From: Pedobacter paludis
Lineage (GTDB): Bacteria > Bacteroidota > Bacteroidia > Sphingobacteriales > Sphingobacteriaceae
Length of the DNA stretch: 64,000 nucleotides
NCBI RefSeq assembly: GCF_003173575.1
Contig: NZ_QGNY01000001.1
Coordinates: forward strand, 806,001-870,000
Direction of reading: 5' to 3'
Positions 42,336 to 51,824 of this stretch are shown in pieces. The position numbers and the translations under genes are program-made. Below the pieces are notes generated by a model. It had not been told where the DNA came from, did not search any database, and was given only the letters and a program-made list of their open reading frames with translations. How positions within the stretch are numbered: the first letter of the stretch is position 1; the number at the start of each line of letters is the position of its first letter.

Positions 42336-43094
42336 TTATTGTGTTTTGGAAGCCCAAAAAATGGCATTCGTAAACAATGTTTTATAAGCCGAATTTCCGA
42401 ATAAATCGGGCGAATGACCCATAAAAATGTAAATATTTCTTCCTTTTATTTTTTCATTTGTCCATATAACGGGATGATCGCCCATAACAATGTCAGACTT
42501 AGGCTTATACGATGCCTCGTTTACATTCGCTAGAACCTTAACATTTGTTCTTGGGCTTTTGTCATAAGTATACCACTCGTCTTTATCAACGATAAATTTC
42601 TTCGGAAGGCCTTTCATAACAGGGTGTTTTGAGTCCTCGATATTGACTTCTGCCTGCGCAAAACCTGCGATGTAATTTTTAAATTTGATGCCTCCCATAA
42701 AATCAGAAAACCAAGGCCACATTTTATAGCCATCAAAATCGCCTAAAAGTGTTGCATGATGAAAACCGATCCATCCGCCTTTTCCTTGTGCCAAGTATTT
42801 CTTAAAGGCTTCCATTTCTTCAGGCGCCCAAGCATATGGCGGGTAATCTAGCTGAATAAGCAACTGATATTGACTCAAAAATGCATCCGTAAACATCTTA
42901 GTGTTCTGAACATAATCGATTACAAAATTGCTATCAATTGCCAATTGGTTTAACCAAATTTTAGCTGCTTTAGAATACGCTACATGATGACCACCATTTT
43001 CTGCAATGGCAAGCACCTTAAATCTCGGCTTTTTCTGTTGAGAAAAAGCTGCAAAATTTAGTGTAAGCAAGAAAACAAGCATCCATCTTTTCAT
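42336..43094 (-). CDS. ThuA-like (PF06283) secreted protein
   Basis: 252 residues with signal peptide (MKRWMLVFLLTLNFAAFSQ). It has the class I glutamine-amidotransferase-like fold of ThuA: ENGGHHVAYSKAAKIWL, YQLLIQLDYPPYAW, KGGWIGFHHATLLG (GxxGxHxA site), DEWYTYD and HPVIWTNEKIKGRNIYIFMGHSPD. ThuA-like proteins occur often in PULs and trehalose/sugar-catabolism clusters, and are thought to act on sugars (oxidoreductase or hydrolase-like) but lack a proven reaction. Its stop is 5 bp before the upstream GH18, in series with the PUL. Confidence 0.85.
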   Translation of the reverse strand: MKRWMLVFLLTLNFAAFSQQKKPRFKVLAIAENGGHHVAYSKAAKIWLNQLAIDSNFVIDYVQNTKMFTDAFLSQYQLLIQLDYPPYAWAPEEMEAFKKYLAQGKGGWIGFHHATLLGDFDGYKMWPWFSDFMGGIKFKNYIAGFAQAEVNIEDSKHPVMKGLPKKFIVDKDEWYTYDKSPRTNVKVLANVNEASYKPKSDIVMGDHPVIWTNEKIKGRNIYIFMGHSPDLFGNSAYKTLFTNAIFWASKTQ

Positions 43095-43099
43095 GTAAT

Positions 43100-44224
43100 C
43101 TATTTTAATGTTTTATTAATCTGATTTAATAAATAGCCATTCAAATCCGCATCGTATTCCCAAAACATTACACCTCCCATTTTATTTTTTATTACATATT
43201 CGCACTTTTGCTGAACGGATTTTTCGTCATCATAAGTCATGTATTCTCTAGTTGTGGGATTATAAATGTAAGATGCCTTTGCTTCTTTATCGTGATAAGC
43301 CGTGAAACCCTTTTGGTTGATTAAACTGTCTTTAATAAAAGTATAACCTTTTCCATATCTGCTGCTTAAAACCGAATCACCTAAACCTTTTATTGAGTTT
43401 TCTTTTAAGGTAAACGAACGACTGTAAAAAGCAATTCCCATAACCAGCTTACTGGCTGGAACACCTGCTGCAACAAATTCTTTAAAGGTTTTATCTGCAT
43501 AATTTTCTGCCGGATGTTCTTTTGAATTATAGAGGTTTGTGTGATGACCTGCAAAATCTCCATTATAGAAATCGTAAGTCATCAGATTTACAAAATCAAG
43601 ATACTGTTGGGCCTTATCCATTTCGGTGTGGCGAATAAAATTGGTAAATCCTCCAACCGCTACCGTTAAAAGCTTCTTAGTTTTGGTATTCTTTTCCAAA
43701 CTATCCAACTCCAAACGCAGCTCTTTGAGCATTAAGGTAAAGTTCTGTTTATCTTCCGGTCTATAAATATTCCCTTCTTCACCAGAAATCGCTGGATATT
43801 CCCAATCGATATCTACCCCATCTAAATTAAATCTCTCAATAATGGCTACGGCACTTTGAGCAAATGCTTTTCTTGAAGTATCGGAAAGTGCAACATCCGA
43901 AAAATTCTCGCTCCAAGACCAACCACCAATAGAAATTAGAATTTTTAAGCTTGGGTTAACCTGCTTTAGTTTATTTAAATTTTGAAGGTTTAACGTATCG
44001 GTTGCTTCGCGATTTAAGAAAGCCCGATTATTCTTTACGTTTACAAAGGCATAATTTATATGCGTGAGTTTTTCTGCAGCAATTTTCGAAACATCAACCC
44101 ATCCTTTATAGCCACCAACGTAACCAATAACAACTTTGGTTCTGGGCAAATTTTCTGAACGAAATGCCATGATCGCAATTGCACCGAAAAGTCCGATGAA
44201 GAATAAACGTTTAACAGTCTTCAT
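43100..44224 (-). CDS. Glycoside hydrolase family 18 enzyme (chitinase-like)
   Basis: 374 residues. N-terminal hydrophobic signal or anchor (RLFFIGLFGAIAIMAF). The active-site DxxDxDxE motif is complete: D135, D138, D140, E142 in FNLDGVDIDWEYP. MTYDFYNGD and GVMFWEYDAD supply the conserved Met-Tyr-Asp and the C-terminal Trp. GH18 enzymes cleave beta-1,4 links of N-acetylglucosamine (chitin) or the core of N-glycans. In a PUL for uronate polymers it points to a mixed or chitin-associated substrate. It ends 5 bp before ThuA. Confidence 0.93.
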   Translation of the reverse strand: MKTVKRLFFIGLFGAIAIMAFRSENLPRTKVVIGYVGGYKGWVDVSKIAAEKLTHINYAFVNVKNNRAFLNREATDTLNLQNLNKLKQVNPSLKILISIGGWSWSENFSDVALSDTSRKAFAQSAVAIIERFNLDGVDIDWEYPAISGEEGNIYRPEDKQNFTLMLKELRLELDSLEKNTKTKKLLTVAVGGFTNFIRHTEMDKAQQYLDFVNLMTYDFYNGDFAGHHTNLYNSKEHPAENYADKTFKEFVAAGVPASKLVMGIAFYSRSFTLKENSIKGLGDSVLSSRYGKGYTFIKDSLINQKGFTAYHDKEAKASYIYNPTTREYMTYDDEKSVQQKCEYVIKNKMGGVMFWEYDADLNGYLLNQINKTLK

Positions 44225-44226
44225 AT

Positions 44227-45402
44227 TTATTTCTTGCTTCGTAATAAAGCCTCTAGATAGTAGTAATCTGCATAATTAATGGGTACATCTATTTCTGACT
44301 TGGCTGGACGATGACCTGTACTGTGTTCTAATATGAAACCATAATTGGCCCCTGGTTTACTTGCATATTTCGTGCTTAACGAAACCAAGATCTTATCGGC
44401 AGCCATTTTGTATTTTTTCGCATCAGCTTTATTGTATTTTGCCAATTCGTAAAGTGCAGAAGCTGTTATCGCCGCCGCCGAAGCGTCTCTTGATACATTT
44501 GGAATCTGTGGATCGTTGTAGTCCCAGTAAGGAATTCCATCAGCAGGCGTAATTTTACTGCTTAATATAAAGTTTGCAATTCCGTTTGCCTGTTTCAAAT
44601 AATTTGGATCTTTGGTTTCTCTAAAACACATTGTATAGCCATAAAGCGCCCAAGCCTGACCTCTGGCCCATGCGGATTCGTTTGCATAACCCTGGGCTGT
44701 TAATTTTTGCAAAACCTTTCCCGTTTCAGTATCGTAATCAATTACATGGTAAGAACTAAAATCTGGACGGAAGTGATTTTTCATTGTGGTATTGGCATGT
44801 GTAACCGCAATTTTATAGAAAGAGGAATCGCCAGTTAACTTGGTTACTTCAAATAGCAGTTCCAGATTCATCATATTATCTATAATTACCGGGTATTTCC
44901 ATTTGTCGCCATTATGATCCCAAGATTTTAAAACGCCTGCCATAGCGTTAAATCTGGTAGAAAGCGATTTTGCGGCCTGAATAATTACTGATCGGTAAGC
45001 GGTATCTTTTGTTAATTTATAACCGTTACCGAACGGACAATAAATCATAAAGCCCAAATCGTGCGTGCCTTTATTAAACTGTTCTTTCTTAATGTCTTCG
45101 GTATATTTTCTTGCCAGATTTAACCACTTCTTATCTTTTGTATACTCGTAGAAATACCAAAGCTCTGCCGGGAAAAACCCACTTGTCCAATCTTTGGAGA
45201 TTACCATTTTAAACTCTCCCTTTTCTACCGTTCTCGGAGAAACCAACAGGGGCTTGACCAATCTTGCTGAATCTACATTTTTAATGAGTACTTCGGTTTG
45301 CTTTTCTGCTGATGCAAATGCCTTTGCAACCTCTACCTTTTGTGCCTTTACCAAACTGAAAGACAATAACATTAAGGCCGATAACTTAATTTTTAAATTC
45401 AT
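44227..45402 (-). CDS. Glycoside hydrolase family 88 (unsaturated glucuronyl hydrolase)
   Basis: 391 residues with signal peptide (cleavage near SFSLVKAQ). Catalytic Asp candidates D115 (GTHDLGFMIY) and D175 (IDNMMNLELL) are 60 residues apart, as in characterised enzymes (61). Also seen: DWTSGFFPAELWY and QGYANESAWARGQAW. GH88 removes the 4,5-unsaturated uronic acid left by a polysaccharide lyase, so a lyase must act upstream; candidates are the genes at 45404 and 46960. The unsaturated sugar rearranges to a keto-uronate and enters the KDG path. It overlaps no neighbour and lies 2 bp from GH18. Confidence 0.93.
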   Translation of the reverse strand: MNLKIKLSALMLLSFSLVKAQKVEVAKAFASAEKQTEVLIKNVDSARLVKPLLVSPRTVEKGEFKMVISKDWTSGFFPAELWYFYEYTKDKKWLNLARKYTEDIKKEQFNKGTHDLGFMIYCPFGNGYKLTKDTAYRSVIIQAAKSLSTRFNAMAGVLKSWDHNGDKWKYPVIIDNMMNLELLFEVTKLTGDSSFYKIAVTHANTTMKNHFRPDFSSYHVIDYDTETGKVLQKLTAQGYANESAWARGQAWALYGYTMCFRETKDPNYLKQANGIANFILSSKITPADGIPYWDYNDPQIPNVSRDASAAAITASALYELAKYNKADAKKYKMAADKILVSLSTKYASKPGANYGFILEHSTGHRPAKSEIDVPINYADYYYLEALLRSKK

Positions 45403-45403
45403 A

Positions 45404-46942
45404 TTAATTTTTGCTTTCTTCTACCTGTTTTAAATATAACGATGAAGGCTTTAGTCCCTCCTTATTCTGATTTTCCCAAACCCCGATTGGTCTGCCCTTT
45501 AATCGACCTTCCGCTTTTTCTGCATGCACACCTATGGCGTAATTTAGCCCACTTACATAAGGATTTTGAACGGTAACTTTTGATGCCGTACAATTCCAAA
45601 GCACCTGATTTACGCCCGACCAACCATGTCCTGTTCCCCAATTGCCGCGGTCCTGAATGTTGATTTCTCCATCTGTGGTGATGTTATCGTACAGCGTACC
45701 CATTGCCCAACGGTGGTGCGGGCCAATATCAGCTTTTGCATTTTCAGATTTGCAGTTGTAAAATACGTTTGGTCCGCACACTTTAGCGCCCGTTACGTAA
45801 TCGTGCCGACCTTCTGATGCATAGCAGTTTTCAAACAAATTCAGTTGCCCATCATTATTAAAGGAATATCTTCTGCCTCCAATAATCTGAGATTTCGGCG
45901 CTAGGCATTTACTATCTTTAACGGTAATCTGCTTACTATCGTGCGATAGATTTACGCATGAATAACCAAAATATCTACTCGTTACATTGCTCACCCAACT
46001 GTTCTCAATTTTATTGAATGAGATTGCATCCCAGCCATGTTCTTCATCGGTGTCGCCATTATATTCTGATTCTAACAACAGGTTTTCGATTCCAACTTCA
46101 GAAATTCTGCCATCAAAGGCACATTTATAAATTTCGCCACCCCCATATTGATCTTCCATAGCCATTACAATTGGGTTATCAATCGTAATCTGATTTCCAT
46201 TTATAGCGGTAATGATTCGTTCGAATTCAAAATTATAATCTTCTGGTGTCCATTGGATTGTTCCGGTTCCGGGATCAATCTGATCCATTTTTAAATCGTG
46301 AATCCAATTGGTGGTTGCCGGACGATACACGACAATTTTATCTCCAATTGCCAATCCTTTTGCTGAAGTAAGATTCAAGGATTTGGTTCCTACAGGCACA
46401 TAGTGATCTGTAATTTTAACTCTTGTTCCTGCAATTTCAATAAGCTTTCCTTCTCCAGAGGCCATAATTGTCTTCCTTTTACCTATTCCAGTGGCGATAA
46501 GTTTTGTTTCTTCGCCTTCGCCTCGAAGCACGATTCCGCTTGAAGAGATTTTAAGGCTTCCAGGGATTTTATAAGTTCCTTTTTTTAACAATATCGCACC
46601 ACGAATCCCATTTGCATCTGTTTGTTTTTTGGCCAGTTCATTAATGGCTTGCTGGATTTTAACTTCATCGTTTTCACCTGTGGCAGATAATGTTGCTACC
46701 ACCTGAACCTGAGGAATGGTCTTCTGATTTTGATGATAACCAACATGGCTAAAATCGGGAATGGTATTTCCTTTTTGATCGGCAATGTATTGCAAATGAC
46801 CATCCTTTTTAATTTTAACGAATTTAGACTGCCATTCTTGAGCTAAAGTAATCTTCACGTTAAAACATGTAACAAGCAGAATACAAGATATTAATCTAAA
46901 AAAATAAGTAAAACTTATTTCTTGATCGAGACGACGGATCAT
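45404..46942 (-). CDS. Secreted right-handed beta-helix protein, possible lyase or hydrolase
   Basis: 512 residues from ATG 46942 (MIRRLDQEIS), a GTG start at 46960 adding six residues being possible. A signal peptide ends near NVKITLAQ. The central part has the pectate-lyase-like repeat pattern (GIRGAILLKKGTYKI, then GRISEVGIENLLLE, KIENSWVSNVTSRYFGYSCV, KQITVKDSKCLA, NLFENCYAS, NVFYNCKSE). IGPHHRWAMGTLYDNI and NIQDRGNWGTGHGWSGVNQVLWNC are conserved-looking and may include active-site His/Asp/Trp. The family is not recognised (DUF4955-like pectate-lyase superfamily at best). Given GH88 next door it is a candidate endo-lyase. Confidence 0.7.
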   Translation of the reverse strand: MIRRLDQEISFTYFFRLISCILLVTCFNVKITLAQEWQSKFVKIKKDGHLQYIADQKGNTIPDFSHVGYHQNQKTIPQVQVVATLSATGENDEVKIQQAINELAKKQTDANGIRGAILLKKGTYKIPGSLKISSSGIVLRGEGEETKLIATGIGKRKTIMASGEGKLIEIAGTRVKITDHYVPVGTKSLNLTSAKGLAIGDKIVVYRPATTNWIHDLKMDQIDPGTGTIQWTPEDYNFEFERIITAINGNQITIDNPIVMAMEDQYGGGEIYKCAFDGRISEVGIENLLLESEYNGDTDEEHGWDAISFNKIENSWVSNVTSRYFGYSCVNLSHDSKQITVKDSKCLAPKSQIIGGRRYSFNNDGQLNLFENCYASEGRHDYVTGAKVCGPNVFYNCKSENAKADIGPHHRWAMGTLYDNITTDGEINIQDRGNWGTGHGWSGVNQVLWNCTASKVTVQNPYVSGLNYAIGVHAEKAEGRLKGRPIGVWENQNKEGLKPSSLYLKQVEESKN

Positions 46943-46959
46943 TAATTTAAATGTTCTCA

Positions 46960-48153
46960 CTATAACCAGATTAAAGGGTTGCGTACTGGAAGGTTACGAA
47001 TAACTTCTTCTACCTTCGGTTTATGATCTAACTTTTTCCATGTGATAAACCAATCGTTTTTATTGTACTGAATGGCGCCGAAGAGCAGGAATGGCTGAGC
47101 AACAGGCCAGCTCTCCCAATACATTACATCGGGTTGCAAAGTCCACTTACTTTTATCGGCAATGAAAGGGTATAGATAGGAAATTCCTTTTTTAATCGAT
47201 TTGCCATCAGCTGTTTCGAAATCCCATAGATTATCTTTTGGTGTTGAAAGAATTTGACAAAGCATTGTCATTGCATCTAAATTAAAAATTGCATAACCAT
47301 AAGGTTTTGTCCTTGCCATCTCTAGCGGGAAACTGCCATCTATAGCCATTTGGCTTGGCAACAAAATGGTTTTATAACTTGTACGCAAAGAATCGAGCAT
47401 GTTTTCATCTTTACAGAGTTTGGCAAAAGATGCTACCTGCATTGCCCAGCAGGTTGCATGGTTATTTTTTACGGTTTTCTCCTGTATGCCGGGTTTACTT
47501 GTATTAAGCCAGAGAATATAATCGGCAAACCATTTTTTTACGCCCTTTGCCGTTTCCTGATCAAAGGCCTTTGCCTTTTGCATTATCAAAGCGCCTTGAG
47601 CCACTTCCATTAAGTGAATGGTATCGATAATGCCGTAATTACGGCCTGTAAATTTTCCTTTTACGGCTTGAGCGAAAAGCAGATTTGGGTTCATAATGGT
47701 CTCTGCCTTTACAAACCATGCTCTTAAATGCTTTACGGCCTGTTTTACATATTTTTCATCGCCCGTAATTTTATAGGCAGATGCCAACGCTCCAATAATT
47801 TTACTGAAACGAACCATCGCCTTGCGGTGTTCTAAAAAATTATCGGGATTAGTTAATCCATCTCGATTAATATAAGGCCCATCTGGATTTTTCGGATCAG
47901 GCCAAAAATAATCCGCTTCTGAAAAGAAATCGTGCTTGCCTCCAGCGCTTCTAGGCGATGATGAAGCCGTAACGGTGATTGGGCTTTGTTGCATTGCCCA
48001 CAAAGCGTCTTGCAAAATCTGCTTTTTTAACAAGGCTTCTGCCTGCGTTTTCATGCTCACCGGCTGAATTTCCCTCACGGTTTTAAATTTAGAAAAACCG
48101 GTTCCAATGAAATAGAATAGCGTTAATAAGAAAATAGGGATGATTCTTTTCAT
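46960..48153 (-). CDS. Alginate-lyase-fold polysaccharide lyase (PF05426, PL38-like)
   Basis: 397 residues with an N-terminal signal segment. The (alpha/alpha)-barrel pattern shows FFSEADYFWPDPKNPDGPYI, the NNHATCWAMQ motif (Asn and His as in the NNH-x-x-W site of PL5 lyases), and MARTKPYGYAIFNLDAMTML with the catalytic-type Arg and Tyr. YWESWPVAQPFLLF closes the domain. It probably cleaves a beta-1,4-linked uronan by beta-elimination, leaving the unsaturated end that GH88 removes. To my knowledge PL38 members act on glucuronan or alginate; assigning this one to PL38 is from memory. Its TAG overlaps the GTG alternative start of the next gene. Confidence 0.8.
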   Translation of the reverse strand: MKRIIPIFLLTLFYFIGTGFSKFKTVREIQPVSMKTQAEALLKKQILQDALWAMQQSPITVTASSSPRSAGGKHDFFSEADYFWPDPKNPDGPYINRDGLTNPDNFLEHRKAMVRFSKIIGALASAYKITGDEKYVKQAVKHLRAWFVKAETIMNPNLLFAQAVKGKFTGRNYGIIDTIHLMEVAQGALIMQKAKAFDQETAKGVKKWFADYILWLNTSKPGIQEKTVKNNHATCWAMQVASFAKLCKDENMLDSLRTSYKTILLPSQMAIDGSFPLEMARTKPYGYAIFNLDAMTMLCQILSTPKDNLWDFETADGKSIKKGISYLYPFIADKSKWTLQPDVMYWESWPVAQPFLLFGAIQYNKNDWFITWKKLDHKPKVEEVIRNLPVRNPLIWL

Positions 48154-48157
48154 AATA

Positions 48158-50620
48158 TTATAATTCGGTAAATACAGTTTTTAATCCTTCAGAAAGCACA
48201 GAAACTACGCTTTTACCCTTGTTTAATTTTACTTTAATAATTGCACGACCGTTATAAGCCTGTACTTTTCTTGATCCTGATGAAGTACCTTGGTTATCAA
48301 TTAGTTTACCATCGCCAGTTAAACCAAAATTTATCCAATTGATGGCATCTAAGCAGCGTACGTTTTTCTCATCGTACAACATAACTTCTACGGTGGCGAT
48401 ATCCTCTTGTTGATCAATTTTCTTTAAAACCAATTTCGCGGGCTTACCCCATTTATCTGTTTGATAAATAAATTTGATTTCATCCGTTACGGTTTCTTTT
48501 CCTTTTTTAGCGATTACTTTTACGGTGTTTTCGCCCTTTACAAATGGAAGGTTCCAACGTAAACCTGCTGAGGGATAATCCTGACTGTTCCTTTTTTTAG
48601 TGCCAAAGCTTTTGCCATTTAAGAAAATTTCGGCATCGGTACAATTTGAGTACACTTTTACCATTTTTTCTTCACCCTCATCGCCCCAGCGTACTGGCCA
48701 GGTGTGACCATAGATGTGCGCCATAGGTTTTTCTGTCCAATAAGACTGAAAAACATAATAGGCTTCTTTTTTGGTGAAGTCTCTTTCTACCACACCTTTC
48801 TGATTCATGTAAGGAACTGGATTATCGGGACGAATGGCTGTAGAGAAATCTTTAAACGGCCAATATGCTGTTCCGCTTAACCAAGGCATGTTCTCCTGTT
48901 CCTTTAAATGCCAGTCGATTAGATTAGCCACGTATGATTCACTCCAATCGCCATCTTTAGAAATTCTGGCCGCGCCACCATAAAGCGAAGCATCGCCAGC
49001 TCTTTCATCTGCGCTTCCACCTGTTTTAATTTTACTGAGTGCCTTATCTGGATTTTCCGAATGGCGTAAGGCATGACTATCGCCACCCCATTCTACGTGA
49101 ATAAAGCGTTTAACTTTTGCAAATTCTTCTTCCGTGGCTTTTTTGTAGTCGGTATAAGCACCGCGATACCAGCCTGCCCAAATGGAAGGCGAGTACACAT
49201 CGACAATATCACTACAAAAATCACATCGCCTAATTGCGGTATAGCGAGAAGCATCAAGTTTATGCGATAAATCGTTCAGTTCTTTCATAAACGTTCTGAT
49301 TTTTTCCTTATCGAATTCTGGAAAATCTCCCGGCCAATCGTTTTCATTGCCCAAGCCCCAAATGATAATACTTGGGTGGTTATAATGTTGCTCAATCATG
49401 TTATTGAGCATTCTGCGGGCTTGTTGTTTGTAAATTTCGCCTCCCAAACCGCCACGGCACCAGGGAATTTCTTCCCAAACGAGAATGCCCAAACTATCGC
49501 AAAGGTTTAAGACAATCCTGGATTGTTGGTAATGACCCAGGCGAATGAAGTTAACGCCCATATCCTTCATCATCTGCATTTCCTGGCGGACCATAGGTTC
49601 CGTCATTGCCGAACCAACGCCTGCGTGATCTTCGTGACGATGCGTGCCACGTAAAAGCAGACGCTTGCCGTTTAAATTGAATGGACCTTTTTCTACGAAA
49701 TCTATATTCCTAAAACCGATCTTTTCTTCGCCTTTGAAATTTCCTGCTGAAGAAATGATTTCATAGTTTAAAGTATATTGGAGCGGTTTATCGGTCGACC
49801 AGCGTTGAGGTTTTTTCAATTCCAAACTCCACAAATCCAAATCACCCGATAATCCATTCAACTTCTTTTCTGATTTATAAACCAATTTTCCCGTTGGATC
49901 GATAAGTTTCATTTGAACAGAGGCATCGCTCATCCCCTTTGGGTTATAAAAGCGGGCCTTAACAGTCAACTTACCAAGTTTTCCCTGTGGATCTACTTCG
50001 GCCCTGGCAAACATTTTATCAACGGAAAGTGCTGGTGTATAAACCAGATTGAGGTAACGATAAATTCCTCCATAAACGTTAAAATCAGATAAATCAGAAG
50101 GAATCATTTCCAAATCCCTAGTATTATCGGTACGGATGGAAACTGGAACCTTGCCCTTAAACTGTTTTTTATAAACTTCTGTCTTTTGAAATTCTGCAAC
50201 AGCATCGGTAATATCAACCGTCCATTCATCGTAACCCCCTATATGGGCGCCAACTTTTGTGGTATACACATACACCTCAGTTTTTTGTCCGGCACCCTCA
50301 AAATGCAAAATGGTTCTTCCGGTTTTATATGGGTTATTGATGGCCAGTTGGGTGCGGTACCAAGCTGGACCCTGATAATAATTTACATCGGGATCTACAG
50401 CATCTAAAGCATTAACACAATGTGGAAGGCTAACGTTCTGCCAAAGCGGAACGGCCTCCGGATTGCCTACTCCAACCGGGCGAACCGCTTCCCAGATCCC
50501 TCCTAAATCCTGTCTCAAAAATTCCCAGTTATTATTTAGCCGAGTAGATTGTTGCGCAAACAATAACTTGCTTGTTAACAATACAGTTACTAAAATTATA
50601 TATCTTACTTGCTTTAACAT
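48158..50620 (-). CDS. Glycoside hydrolase family 2 enzyme (820 residues)
   Basis: Signal peptide (LLTSKLLFAQ), sugar-binding jelly-roll (about 25-200), immunoglobulin-like domain (200-305), TIM barrel (305-620) and a C-terminal bigalactosidase-type domain with DUF4982-like sequence. Catalytic acid E426 (GLGNENDWPG) and nucleophile E510 (FIHVEWGGDSH). An N-x-K-G motif (YMNQKGVV) near the end of the barrel resembles the uronate-contact motif of beta-glucuronidases, though similar text is widespread in GH2. beta-Galactosidase or beta-glucuronidase activity is plausible. Its stop is 4 bp from the lyase gene start side and 12 bp after DUF5009. Confidence 0.9.
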   Translation of the reverse strand: MLKQVRYIILVTVLLTSKLLFAQQSTRLNNNWEFLRQDLGGIWEAVRPVGVGNPEAVPLWQNVSLPHCVNALDAVDPDVNYYQGPAWYRTQLAINNPYKTGRTILHFEGAGQKTEVYVYTTKVGAHIGGYDEWTVDITDAVAEFQKTEVYKKQFKGKVPVSIRTDNTRDLEMIPSDLSDFNVYGGIYRYLNLVYTPALSVDKMFARAEVDPQGKLGKLTVKARFYNPKGMSDASVQMKLIDPTGKLVYKSEKKLNGLSGDLDLWSLELKKPQRWSTDKPLQYTLNYEIISSAGNFKGEEKIGFRNIDFVEKGPFNLNGKRLLLRGTHRHEDHAGVGSAMTEPMVRQEMQMMKDMGVNFIRLGHYQQSRIVLNLCDSLGILVWEEIPWCRGGLGGEIYKQQARRMLNNMIEQHYNHPSIIIWGLGNENDWPGDFPEFDKEKIRTFMKELNDLSHKLDASRYTAIRRCDFCSDIVDVYSPSIWAGWYRGAYTDYKKATEEEFAKVKRFIHVEWGGDSHALRHSENPDKALSKIKTGGSADERAGDASLYGGAARISKDGDWSESYVANLIDWHLKEQENMPWLSGTAYWPFKDFSTAIRPDNPVPYMNQKGVVERDFTKKEAYYVFQSYWTEKPMAHIYGHTWPVRWGDEGEEKMVKVYSNCTDAEIFLNGKSFGTKKRNSQDYPSAGLRWNLPFVKGENTVKVIAKKGKETVTDEIKFIYQTDKWGKPAKLVLKKIDQQEDIATVEVMLYDEKNVRCLDAINWINFGLTGDGKLIDNQGTSSGSRKVQAYNGRAIIKVKLNKGKSVVSVLSEGLKTVFTEL

Positions 50621-50632
50621 AAATCAATATTC

Positions 50633-51808
50633 TTAAACCTTTAAACGCAGGTTTTTCTTCTCTAAAATGGATACCAAAAAAATAACTAAAAAGGCCATAA
50701 AAAACGATCTCATAATGCCTCCAACACCATTGCTTAAAAAATGTGGAAAGCGAAAATGAATCAGCCAAAAAACAGAATACAATAAATAAGGAATCAGGTA
50801 GCAGGTAAGCGTGCTCGTTCCCGCAGGTTTAATAAATTTAAACCAGTTGCTTTTTCCTTTTATATCAACTAAAAAAATAAGAATTTCGAAAACCAGGATG
50901 GTGATTCCCATACAGATAAATACCCAAGCTGGCGTGGCATATATCTTCGAAATTCCCCCTGCGTATGGTCGGATAAACATGCCAAAAGCAATAGAAATTA
51001 ATCCAATTAAAGCCAACTGGATCCAAAAGTCCTTGTAATCTTCATTTTTTACAAAACGTGTATAAAGCGAAGAAATCAGGATTCCGCCCATCATTAACGT
51101 AATGGATGATGCATCTCCAATTATCCAGAGGTGAACATGGAGCAGATCCATATGGCTACTGATATTGATGCCGGCAAAAACGAGAAAGGCTAAAACTAAA
51201 ATCCATAAATTGCCTTTGCTGAGTACATAAACAAAGGCAGAAACTAAATAAGCCCAGCCAATGATGCCCAATATGCCCCACCAATGAGGTTTTAACCCTT
51301 CTGGTTGTTCGGTGCTTCCTCCTTTATATAGAAATGCCAAGATTGCCAACAATAGTATACCTCCAATAATAAACCGGATCTTTTTTGTTTTCGAAAGCGT
51401 TTTAGGATAATCGAGCCAAATTAAAAAGAAGGAAATGGTGATGAGTATGGTATAAACTGCATAAGGCAATAGCGCTGTTTCGCCATTATAGTTTTCTAAA
51501 TTTACGTGAAAAAAGCCCATTGCAATAAGTGCTAAAGCTCTTAATAGAATATAACCTGCTATAGAAATAAATGATTTTCCTTTTGCTATCCGGCTTTGAA
51601 TTGCAAATGGCAGGGATAAACCTACAATAAACAAAAAAGCAGGGAATATTAAATCAGAAAAGCCCATCCCATCAACTTCAGCTTTGGTATGTTCTATCCA
51701 CTCGGGAATGTGGTGTACGCCTGCCACGTCATTAACGAAGATCATCAAGAACATGGTAATGGCTCTTAATACATCAACTGATAAAATACGTGCAGGGAGT
51801 TTTTTCAT
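50633..51808 (-). CDS. DUF5009/NagX-type membrane acyltransferase-like protein
   Basis: 391 residues with about ten membrane helices. The N-terminus RILSVDVLRAITMFLMIFVN is the start of the heparan-alpha-glucosaminide N-acetyltransferase (HGSNAT)-like family, with the His-containing loop (AGVHHIPEWIEHTKAEVDGM) and FPAFLFIVGLSLPFAIQSR. HGSNAT transfers acetyl across a membrane onto amino sugars; bacterial DUF5009 proteins are found in PULs but their acceptors are mostly unproven. Next to GH18 it suggests an amino-sugar-containing substrate. Its direction and spacing (12 bp, 16 bp) show co-transcription with both GH2 genes. Confidence 0.85.
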   Translation of the reverse strand: MKKLPARILSVDVLRAITMFLMIFVNDVAGVHHIPEWIEHTKAEVDGMGFSDLIFPAFLFIVGLSLPFAIQSRIAKGKSFISIAGYILLRALALIAMGFFHVNLENYNGETALLPYAVYTILITISFFLIWLDYPKTLSKTKKIRFIIGGILLLAILAFLYKGGSTEQPEGLKPHWWGILGIIGWAYLVSAFVYVLSKGNLWILVLAFLVFAGINISSHMDLLHVHLWIIGDASSITLMMGGILISSLYTRFVKNEDYKDFWIQLALIGLISIAFGMFIRPYAGGISKIYATPAWVFICMGITILVFEILIFLVDIKGKSNWFKFIKPAGTSTLTCYLIPYLLYSVFWLIHFRFPHFLSNGVGGIMRSFFMAFLVIFLVSILEKKNLRLKV

Positions 51809-51824
51809 CTTGTATTTTTCTATT

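Noticed and set aside
42313..42357. Longer N-terminus for the GH30 enzyme
   Set aside because: It would put 15 residues in front of a good signal peptide and overlap the ThuA coding region.
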